Positions 52,730-60,136 of a stretch of DNA of 64,000 bases are shown piece after piece. Location of the stretch: NCBI RefSeq assembly GCF_013912375.1, contig NZ_JACETV010000002.1, positions 1,054,001-1,118,000 on the forward strand, read 5' to 3'. Position 1 is the first letter of the stretch, and each line of letters starts with the position of its first letter. The position numbers and the translations under genes are program-made. The DNA is from Emticicia sp. BO119. GTDB taxonomy: Bacteria; Bacteroidota; Bacteroidia; Cytophagales; Spirosomataceae. Under the pieces are notes generated by a model, which was given only the letters and a program-made list of their open reading frames with translations, was not told the DNA's origin and ran no database searches.

Positions 52730-53845
52730 ATGCTCTATCTTAGTGGAATCATTATTACATTTTTTCTGGCAATCCTTTTGATAAGTAAAAAGGATAAATC
52801 AAAAGCTGATATAGTTCTGGCAATTTGGCTTTGCCTTATCGGCGTACACCTGCAATTATTCTATCTACATTATAGTGGTGAATATATTCATTTCTCTTAC
52901 CTATTGGGGCTTGAAATCCCGATGCCATTGTTGCATGGCCCTTTTCTATATCTTTATATACGCTCATTAATATCCACTGCTAAGCAATCCTATACATTGC
53001 CTTTACATTTTCTTCCGGCTTTTGTAGCTTATATTTCCTTAATTCCTTTTTTAAGACTTTCCTCAGAGGAGAAAATTTCGGTTTACCAACACAATGGCTC
53101 CGGCTTCGAAAGTCAGACAACCACTATTTTCTGTTTCATTATTCTATCAGGAATCTCTTATGTAACGCTAAGTCTCTATCTATTTTACAAAAACAGGGAA
53201 AGTATTAAAAATAGTTTTTCGTTAAATGAATCCTTAAGAATAAAATGGGTATCATATCTGATTTATGGAATCGGTGCTATATGGATAATAGTTATTCTTG
53301 GTAATGATATACTCACTTTTGCATCAGTAGCAGTATTTATATTATTGATTGGCTATTTAGGTATCAAACAAGGTACTATATTCAGCAATTATAGCTTAGC
53401 TTATCTACCAACCCAAAATAGAACTGCCGATTTGACGGAGGAAGTTCAGGAAAAAATAAAGTATCAGAAGTCGACTTTAAAAGAAGAAGATGCTGTAAAG
53501 ATTCATAATAAGTTGAGTGAAATCATGATGCAAGAAAAACTCTTTAAAAATCCTGAGCTATCTTTAGGAGATTTAGCCGAAAGGCTTGACATTCATCAGA
53601 ATACCTTATCACAGGTCATTAATTCATTTGAACAAAAACATTTCTACGATTATATTAACGAACTGCGTATTGTTGAGTTTAAACAAATTGCTTTAACACC
53701 TGATAGCCAGAAATACACGCTACTCTCTTTAGCTTTTGATTGTGGCTTTAATTCAAAAACTACTTTTAACAGAACCTTTAAAAAGTCTACAGGTATTTCT
53801 CCAAAGGAATATTTAAATCAAGCTATTACCAGAATCGCAGCTTAA
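52730..53845 (+). CDS. AraC-family regulator with membrane-spanning N-terminal domain
   Basis: 371 aa. About seven hydrophobic helices fill residues 1-220. The C-terminal HTH_18 domain (about 265-365) carries LGDLAERLDIHQNTLSQVINSF and the second helix-turn-helix LLSLAFDCGFNSKTTFNRTFKKSTGISPKEYL. This membrane-anchored layout is common in Bacteroidota and suggests sensing at the membrane. The next two genes on the same strand, 90 bases downstream, are plausible targets. Confidence 0.88.
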   Translation: MLYLSGIIITFFLAILLISKKDKSKADIVLAIWLCLIGVHLQLFYLHYSGEYIHFSYLLGLEIPMPLLHGPFLYLYIRSLISTAKQSYTLPLHFLPAFVAYISLIPFLRLSSEEKISVYQHNGSGFESQTTTIFCFIILSGISYVTLSLYLFYKNRESIKNSFSLNESLRIKWVSYLIYGIGAIWIIVILGNDILTFASVAVFILLIGYLGIKQGTIFSNYSLAYLPTQNRTADLTEEVQEKIKYQKSTLKEEDAVKIHNKLSEIMMQEKLFKNPELSLGDLAERLDIHQNTLSQVINSFEQKHFYDYINELRIVEFKQIALTPDSQKYTLLSLAFDCGFNSKTTFNRTFKKSTGISPKEYLNQAITRIAA

Positions 53846-53934
53846 AAACTACTAAAATCAGGTATCAACTTACATATTGGGGCGATTGGTACATTTTAAC
53901 GATTCAATTTTGCTGAAAATTTAAAGCAAAAATT

Positions 53935-54927
53935 ATGAATCAAACATTAAGTATTATTTCAGCAACACTGCTCACATTTTTTATCTTGAGTTGCGAAAAA
54001 GAATTATCTATTAACGACGATGGCAACTTAGTCCCTAAAACAGTCGACCAGGATGCTTCATTGCCTTCTATCACAGTCAATAATACTCAGCTCCATGCCG
54101 AGACTTTTGGTAATCCTGCCAATCGTATGCTGGTCATTTTACATGGCGGCCCCGGCAGTGATTATCGTTACCTCCTCAATTGTAAAGCATTTGCCAATCA
54201 AGGTTATTACGTAGTTTTCTACGACCAGAGAGGCTCAGGTTTATCAAAAAGACACCCCAAAAGTATTTACTCCATTCAAATCATGTTAGATGATTTAAGT
54301 GCGGTTATTGCGCATTATAAAACTTCTGCATCTCAAAGAGTATTTTTATTGGGGCATTCGTGGGGTGCTATGCTGGCAACTGCCTATATTAACGCTTATC
54401 CTAAAAGTATAAGCGGTGCAATTCTGGCAGAACCCGGCGGTTTCATCTGGCAGGATGTTCTGGATTATGTTGGTCGCTCACGAAGTTTCAGACTTACTTC
54501 TGAAACCCTTAACGACGCTACTTATTTAGACCAGTTTATCACAGGTAAGCAGAACGAACAGGCTATCCTGGATTACAAATTTTCATTAATGGCTTCGGCT
54601 GATGAATCGGCAGAAAGCTCTTTGGGCAATGATGGCCCATTGCCCTTCTGGCGCAGTGGTGCAGTTATTCAGGAGGCTTTGTTTGAGGTTGGAAACAAGG
54701 AAAAACCAGACTGGACCACAAATTTGAATTTATATACTAATAAAATACTCTTTATTTATAGCGAACGGAATAAATCTTATGGCTTAGCTCATGCGCAAAA
54801 AGTATCTTCAGCTTATCCCAATATCCAACTAGAAAAAATTATTGGTGCAGGGCATGATATGATTAGTTTTCCTACGGGTTGGAGTACCTTTTATCCTAAA
54901 GCATTAAACTACTTAAACGCACTCTGA
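53935..54927 (+). CDS. Alpha/beta-hydrolase lipoprotein (proline iminopeptidase-like)
   Basis: 330 aa. Lipoprotein signal with lipobox FILSC. The oxyanion region HGGPGSDYRYL, YDQRGSGLSKRH and nucleophile Ser142 in LGHSWGAMLA are those of proline iminopeptidase-like hydrolases; the catalytic His is probably in GAGHDMI. Proline iminopeptidases cleave N-terminal Pro, but the family also includes esterases and lactonases, so specificity is open. The next gene starts after one intervening base and is surely cotranscribed. Confidence 0.82.
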   Translation: MNQTLSIISATLLTFFILSCEKELSINDDGNLVPKTVDQDASLPSITVNNTQLHAETFGNPANRMLVILHGGPGSDYRYLLNCKAFANQGYYVVFYDQRGSGLSKRHPKSIYSIQIMLDDLSAVIAHYKTSASQRVFLLGHSWGAMLATAYINAYPKSISGAILAEPGGFIWQDVLDYVGRSRSFRLTSETLNDATYLDQFITGKQNEQAILDYKFSLMASADESAESSLGNDGPLPFWRSGAVIQEALFEVGNKEKPDWTTNLNLYTNKILFIYSERNKSYGLAHAQKVSSAYPNIQLEKIIGAGHDMISFPTGWSTFYPKALNYLNAL

Positions 54928-54928
54928 T

Positions 54929-55594
54929 ATGAATACTACTAAATTAATTTTTATTTTCTGTTTTATTACAATGAGTTTTTGCCATGCGCAAACAATTAAC
55001 TGGGCAAGCCTGCAAAGAGAACAGCGACACATTACTAGTCTCAATACTGGCTTAGATTATGGAGTGACTTTTGGTTTGGCTTATCACTGCCAATTAAAAA
55101 CGACCTTGCCAATAGTTGTAGGTGCAGAGTATTCAATACCATCTGGTAAAAACCTGGTTGATGATTTTAAAACTAAAGTAGGGGGAACCATCAGATGGAT
55201 TAGTATAGGAGATTTTCAGTTCAGTACCAAAGTAGAGGGGGTTTTCAGAAGGTATGAAAACAATTATGTAAGACTGAACAATTTTGGAAGCGATTTATCT
55301 GGTATTATTGGTTACTACAGACCTAAATGGTTTCTGGCGGGCGAGGTAGGTTTTGACAAAGCCATAGTAACACATTTTAAACATACTGATTTGATGAAAG
55401 AAAATTTTGCAGCTAAAGATGGTTGGTATAACCCCGCTACAGGAGGTAACTTGTATTACGGAGTGCAATCTGGTCTTAGTTGGCGAAGCCATGATTTAAC
55501 TCTTAAAGCAGGTAGAATCGTTTCCCAGGATTTTAAAACGAAACCATTATTGCCCTTATATGTCCAGTTTGGGTATAATTTGAAGATAAAATAA
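54929..55594 (+). CDS. Putative outer-membrane protein
   Basis: 221 aa. Signal peptide ending SFCHAQ. The rest is a series of alternating hydrophobic strands with many aromatic residues (GVTFGLAYHCQL, WFLAGEVGFDKA, LYVQFGYNLKI), and the C-terminus ends in a barrel-type strand. No family was recognised. It begins one base after the hydrolase stop codon, which points to coupled expression and a shared task. Confidence 0.6.
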   Translation: MNTTKLIFIFCFITMSFCHAQTINWASLQREQRHITSLNTGLDYGVTFGLAYHCQLKTTLPIVVGAEYSIPSGKNLVDDFKTKVGGTIRWISIGDFQFSTKVEGVFRRYENNYVRLNNFGSDLSGIIGYYRPKWFLAGEVGFDKAIVTHFKHTDLMKENFAAKDGWYNPATGGNLYYGVQSGLSWRSHDLTLKAGRIVSQDFKTKPLLPLYVQFGYNLKIK

Positions 55595-55647
55595 GAGAGA
55601 TGTAAGTTATTCAATTTTCCACACAACTTGAATAATTGAGATTAGCC

Positions 55648-56553
55648 TTAAAAACTATTCAGTATCTCAATAATGTTTTGCTCATCTAACCCTGATTGGG
55701 TTTGGTGAAAGAGTTGGTCACCATAAGTGCCATCGGGGTAACCCTGTGCTCTCAGGCTGATAAATTTATGAGGAGAAATACCATTTTCTAATAGTTGCAA
55801 AGATAATTGCTGACCTAAACCTCCGATACTTACGTGTTCTTCAACTACTAATATATTTGAAGATTTTTGTAATAACTCAATGGCATTGGTATCTAATTGC
55901 AGAGGTAAAAAAGTAGCAGTGCAAACATCAAACTGCTCAATTAAACCCGATTTATACAAGGCAGAAAGCACATTATTAGTTACCGGACCTAAAGAGAGTA
56001 TAGTGCCTTTCGATTGATTAGTTTGATTAACTAATTTCAAACTACCGAACTGCACCGGATTATCCGGCGTATTTTTTCCTGCTCCTAAACGTAAATAAGC
56101 TGGGCGTGCTTCTGCTACTATCTGACTAACAATTGGTGATACTTCATCTACAAAAGCCGGAATCCAGCATTTAATATTTTGCAGGCCACTCAATGCAGCT
56201 AAATCTTCAATGGCATGATGCGAACTACCCATTATGCCATAGCCATAGCCACCCCCATTACCTATCAAAAAAACTGGAAGATTATGCAGGCAAACGTCAT
56301 TACGAAACTGCTCCAGGCAACGATATACAATAAAAGGGGCGATACTATAACAAAAAACCTTGAAACCTTTGTAGGCAAATCCTGCGGCTACACCTATCAT
56401 GTTTTGCTCAGCTACACCTGCATTGATGAAGCGGTTACCTAACTTCTCCTGTAAATTTTCGAGCGCATTATAGCCTAAATCGCCCGTAATAAAGATGATT
56501 TTCTCATCTTTCATGGCGATGCTTTCAATAGCGTCCGAAAACTCTCGTCTCAT
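55648..56553 (-). CDS. Transketolase C-terminal half (pyrimidine-binding and C-terminal domains)
   Basis: 301 aa. It has the transketolase Pyr domain: FSDAIESIA at the start, NAGVAEQNMIGVAAG with the Glu that activates thiamine diphosphate, and GGYGYGIMGSSHHAIEDLA. The C-terminal domain starts near residue 180. The N-terminal half is encoded separately at 59315. The two genes are separated by an epimerase-glycosyltransferase and a methyltransferase, so this is a real two-subunit enzyme and not a frameshifted gene. Similar split transketolases occur in sugar or secondary-metabolite clusters. It is last in the operon. Confidence 0.88.
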   Translation of the reverse strand: MRREFSDAIESIAMKDEKIIFITGDLGYNALENLQEKLGNRFINAGVAEQNMIGVAAGFAYKGFKVFCYSIAPFIVYRCLEQFRNDVCLHNLPVFLIGNGGGYGYGIMGSSHHAIEDLAALSGLQNIKCWIPAFVDEVSPIVSQIVAEARPAYLRLGAGKNTPDNPVQFGSLKLVNQTNQSKGTILSLGPVTNNVLSALYKSGLIEQFDVCTATFLPLQLDTNAIELLQKSSNILVVEEHVSIGGLGQQLSLQLLENGISPHKFISLRAQGYPDGTYGDQLFHQTQSGLDEQNIIEILNSF

Positions 56554-56564
56554 TTTAATTCAGT

Positions 56565-57323
56565 TTATTTGTTAAAAATAATTGTATATCCCAATGGATC
56601 ATCAGTTGAGCCTAATTTAAGTATGAGGGCAATGTGCGAAAATATAACCGCAACCGCTAATATTGGTAGTAAGAGCAGTAACAATAGGAACTTAAAAGGC
56701 ATTAATACTATATCCTTTAAACTGAAATCCCAGGTAAGCAGATTTCCAAAAAACATCACTATCATTTTTGAAACAATTGTATTAATATCTGTCCCTCTGT
56801 TCTGGATATTTACTTTACTGAATTGTTTAAACAACTGAGCCAGTTTGTGAGGGGTATATCTGCAAAAATCATAAGGCGCAAAATGTACACGTGCCGACCA
56901 GGGTAATGTAACAATACCAAGTCCACCCGGTTTTAAGACACGGTGCATTTCTGCAATAATTTTTTCCGGTTTAGCTATATGTTCTATTACTTCAGTACAA
57001 ATAATGTTCTCAAAATACTCGTCAGTAAAGGGAATATTTTCACCATCAAAAACTACTATATCCTCATTCTGGTAATCAAAATTATCTGCGCCTGCTATAT
57101 CAATTCCGGTATATTTACATTGCTCGGCATTCACTAAGAATTTAAAAGGGCTATTCCCGCAACCTATATCCAGTACCTTGCCTTTCATAGCAGGTACGTA
57201 TTGGTTGAGATATTTATAAATTGTCAATGTCTGGAAATCAAGCGTTAATCGTCCATAAAATTTGAGGGTATTCAAAATATTATCAGGTGGATGATGTGCC
57301 ACTGGTCTGAATTTTTCCGTCAT
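56565..57323 (-). CDS. SAM-dependent methyltransferase (class I)
   Basis: 252 aa. SAM-binding motif VLDIGCGNSPFKFL near residue 52, IVVFDGENIPFTDEYFENIICTEVIEHI and EMHRVLKPGGLGIVTLPW are those of class I Methyltransf_11 enzymes. The last 60 residues are strongly hydrophobic (LLLLLLLPILAVAVIF), so the protein may be membrane-associated. Its start overlaps the stop of the epimerase-glycosyltransferase gene by four bases (ATGA). The likely role is methylation of the sugar or lipid-linked sugar made by this operon. Confidence 0.85.
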   Translation of the reverse strand: MTEKFRPVAHHPPDNILNTLKFYGRLTLDFQTLTIYKYLNQYVPAMKGKVLDIGCGNSPFKFLVNAEQCKYTGIDIAGADNFDYQNEDIVVFDGENIPFTDEYFENIICTEVIEHIAKPEKIIAEMHRVLKPGGLGIVTLPWSARVHFAPYDFCRYTPHKLAQLFKQFSKVNIQNRGTDINTIVSKMIVMFFGNLLTWDFSLKDIVLMPFKFLLLLLLLPILAVAVIFSHIALILKLGSTDDPLGYTIIFNK

Positions 57324-59302
57324 TTTCTTTGAGTCTTGATAAATGTCTTGATTTCTTCTGAAGTGTTATATCTACGCACGCCCTTACGAACAGCCGTTCT
57401 GATAAATTTCGGTCGCTTCTTGGTCTCTTCAAAAATCTTGCTGATATATTCTCCTAAAAATGAAATACCTAACAGATTAATTCCTCCAAAGAATAATACT
57501 AAGGTGATAACAGTCGGAAACCCATGTGGAATATCAGGGAAAAAGAAGGTAAGTACAACCTGCAGGAATGCACCTAAAAACGCAAATCCGGTGAAGATGA
57601 ATCCAGCATAGGACATCGCTTCTAATGGAGCAAAACTAAAAGAAAAAATGGCCTTTTTTGCCCACCAGATATTCTTTACCCAATTGTTGGTAGATACCCC
57701 GAACATCCTTTCGGGACGAACATAATTAACACCAACCTGTTTAAAACCGACCCATGCCCTTAAACCACGTAAAAACTGCTCGGTTTCGGGTAGATTAATT
57801 AATTCCTTAACAGCCTTTCTGTCAATCATTGAAAAATCACCCGCATCTTTCGGAATTTTGACATAAGAAAGTGTCTGAAAAATACGGTAAAATAAACGAT
57901 AGAAGAAATGTATGCGGGGTTTCATCTCTCGTTGTACACGCACGCCATATACTACTTCATTGCCTTGCATCCATTTTTCGTAAAAGGCAGGGATAATCTC
58001 GGGAGGGTCTTGTAAATCTCCGTCCATTAATACTACAGCATCGCCAGTTGAAACCTCCATACCCGACATAAAAGCCGATTGTGAACCGAAATTTCTGGAA
58101 TGAGTGATGGCTATGACATTCTGGTCTTTATTACATATGCTGTCTAATACTTCTTGTGTATTATCAGGCGAGCAGTCATTCACAAAAATGATTTCATAGC
58201 GGACTTTCATTTCATTGAAAGTCTTCACCAGTCTTTCATACATATAGGGGATAGCCTGTGCATCTCTATAGCAGGCAATAATAGCTGTAATCACAGGATT
58301 CAGATAAGGATTATTAAAAGCAGTCAGTACATCATCTTCATAATTAATCCGATCCTGCCAAAAGTAATATTTACGTAGGCCATCAGCTAAAGATATTTTG
58401 GTCTGCCAGCCTAAGTCTTTATTGGCTTCAGTTGCATCTCCGTACCATTCAGTCAGATCCCATTTTCTGTTGGGCATACTTCCCCAATCAGGTGTAGCCG
58501 AAATTCCAAATTCGGTTTTGGTCACTTCAACCAGTTCTTTCATGGTTGTTTTTCTACCACTGGCGATATTATAGGATTTTCCTCTGATTTCAGGTTTCAT
58601 TTGCAAAGCGGCATCCACAAATGCTTCAACACAATCAGTTACATATACAAAATCACGGCTGATATCAGGCGCAACAAAATTGGGCAAAGTGCCTTTTCTA
58701 ACTTTTTCAATCAATTGCGGAATCAGTCGGTCTGGTTCTTCCCAATCCCCATAAATAGCATATAGACGTAGATTAAGTGTGTTTTTTTTAAAAAATCTCC
58801 CATAATATTGAATCATATATGCAGCTGAAACCTTTGAAACCGAATAATGGCTATTCGGTTGTAATTCGTCTGATTCTTTAGGGGCAGCACAATTATAGCC
58901 ATATTCAGAACTACTTCCAGCATGGATATAAACAGCGTCTTTAGCAAGTGTTTCTAAAATATTATGTGTGCCTAAAACATTGGTTTCATAGGTAAGTGTG
59001 GTATCTTTCTGCTTGGAATAAGCACCATAGGCAGCTAAATTAAAAATTGTCTGTGGCTGAATACTCTCAAAAGTTTCTTCTACCGAATATTTCGAGACGA
59101 TATCACAATGGACTATATTTTCAGAAGGAATATTTAATAGTTTAAGCCTCCATGCTCTTTGTGCATCATGTGTTAGAGCAAAAACATCTTTACGAACCGT
59201 AAAAATATCTTTGAACAGATTAGCCCCAATAAATCCGCTTGCCCCAAAAACAAAAATCGGGCCTTTTAATTCAAGTATTTTATCTTTCAGAACATCAGTC
59301 AT
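57320..59302 (-). CDS. Fusion of NAD-dependent sugar epimerase/dehydratase with GtrB/CsbB-like glycosyltransferase
   Basis: 660 aa in one uninterrupted frame. Residues 1-310 are an extended SDR: Gly20/Gly23/Gly26 (FGASGFIG), SSSEYG, Tyr153-xxx-Lys157 (YSVSK) and the later KSYNIASGRKTTM. After a linker, residues 340-660 are a family-2 glycosyltransferase with VNDCSPDNTQEVL, the DGD metal site (Asp427-Gly-Asp429, LMDGDLQDPPE) and two C-terminal helices (SYAGFIFTGFAFLGAFL and TVITLVLFFGGINLLG), the GtrB/CsbB/DPM1 layout that loads a sugar onto a polyprenyl phosphate. The N-terminal half probably makes the nucleotide sugar used by the C-terminal half. Confidence 0.9.
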   Translation of the reverse strand: MTDVLKDKILELKGPIFVFGASGFIGANLFKDIFTVRKDVFALTHDAQRAWRLKLLNIPSENIVHCDIVSKYSVEETFESIQPQTIFNLAAYGAYSKQKDTTLTYETNVLGTHNILETLAKDAVYIHAGSSSEYGYNCAAPKESDELQPNSHYSVSKVSAAYMIQYYGRFFKKNTLNLRLYAIYGDWEEPDRLIPQLIEKVRKGTLPNFVAPDISRDFVYVTDCVEAFVDAALQMKPEIRGKSYNIASGRKTTMKELVEVTKTEFGISATPDWGSMPNRKWDLTEWYGDATEANKDLGWQTKISLADGLRKYYFWQDRINYEDDVLTAFNNPYLNPVITAIIACYRDAQAIPYMYERLVKTFNEMKVRYEIIFVNDCSPDNTQEVLDSICNKDQNVIAITHSRNFGSQSAFMSGMEVSTGDAVVLMDGDLQDPPEIIPAFYEKWMQGNEVVYGVRVQREMKPRIHFFYRLFYRIFQTLSYVKIPKDAGDFSMIDRKAVKELINLPETEQFLRGLRAWVGFKQVGVNYVRPERMFGVSTNNWVKNIWWAKKAIFSFSFAPLEAMSYAGFIFTGFAFLGAFLQVVLTFFFPDIPHGFPTVITLVLFFGGINLLGISFLGEYISKIFEETKKRPKFIRTAVRKGVRRYNTSEEIKTFIKTQRK

Positions 59303-59314
59303 TTTTCTCAGTTA

Positions 59315-60136
59315 TTAGGATAGCTCTGTTTCCAAAGCGTATAATTGTTTGAGTTCTTCAAGGGCTTGTTGATATTGCTCCGGTTTCATTGGTAAATAAT
59401 GCCACTCTAATTTATTCTCCATATAAGTTACACCCTTACCTTTCACCGTATCTGCAATAATCATTTTAGGCAAACCATTTTTTTTTGTTTTGAACTCGGT
59501 AATAATAGATATCAGTTTTTCAATATCATGTCCATCAGTCTCAACTACTTCAAAACCAATAGCCTGCCATTTATTTATATCTGCCGAAAGCCCTAAAACT
59601 TTATCTGTATTGCCAAAACCTTGTAAACCGTTACAGTCGATTAGCACAATCAGGTTATCTAATCGTTTGCTTACAGCATAATGTCCTGCCTCCCAGCTTG
59701 TTCCCTCATTGGTTTCTCCATCTGACATCAGGACGTAGGTCATTTTATCATTTTGCAGGAGTTTGTTGGCATGCGCAATTCCAGCACCAATCGGTAATCC
59801 ATGCCCTAATGAACCTGTGGCAAACGGAATACCTTTGATTTTATTAGGGGCCGGGTGCGCTGGTAATACCGTGCCATTTTTATAAAAAGTATCTAAAATT
59901 TCATCAGATAATTCACCCATTTGATTCAGGCAGGCATATAAAGCGGCGGCGGCATGGCCTTTAGATAATAAAAAAACTTCATCAGCTTGACGATGAATAA
60001 TGAGTGTAGCTATGATTAAATCAATACATGAAAGTGAACAGCCAATATGACCAGCATTCGCTTTGAAGTACATCTTCAATAATTTCAACCTCAATTGACC
60101 ACTCAGTTTTCGATATGTCTGATTACTATTGGTCAT
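59315..60136 (-). CDS. Transketolase N-terminal half (PP domain)
   Basis: 273 aa. The thiamine-diphosphate PP domain is clear: GHIGCSLSCIDL, LSKGHAAAALYACL, GSLGHGLPIGAGIA and SDGETNEGTSWE followed after the usual spacing by NLIVLIDCNGLQG. The start codon overlaps the YfhO-like gene by 11 bases. With the 55648 product it should form a complete transketolase-type enzyme moving two-carbon units between sugars. Confidence 0.9.
   Translation of the reverse strand: MTNSNQTYRKLSGQLRLKLLKMYFKANAGHIGCSLSCIDLIIATLIIHRQADEVFLLSKGHAAAALYACLNQMGELSDEILDTFYKNGTVLPAHPAPNKIKGIPFATGSLGHGLPIGAGIAHANKLLQNDKMTYVLMSDGETNEGTSWEAGHYAVSKRLDNLIVLIDCNGLQGFGNTDKVLGLSADINKWQAIGFEVVETDGHDIEKLISIITEFKTKKNGLPKMIIADTVKGKGVTYMENKLEWHYLPMKPEQYQQALEELKQLYALETELS

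Noticed and set aside
55648-60136. Transketolase halves as remains of one broken gene
   Set aside because: Both halves are complete domain units with their own starts, in the order N then C with two intact coupled genes between; two-subunit transketolases are a known family form.
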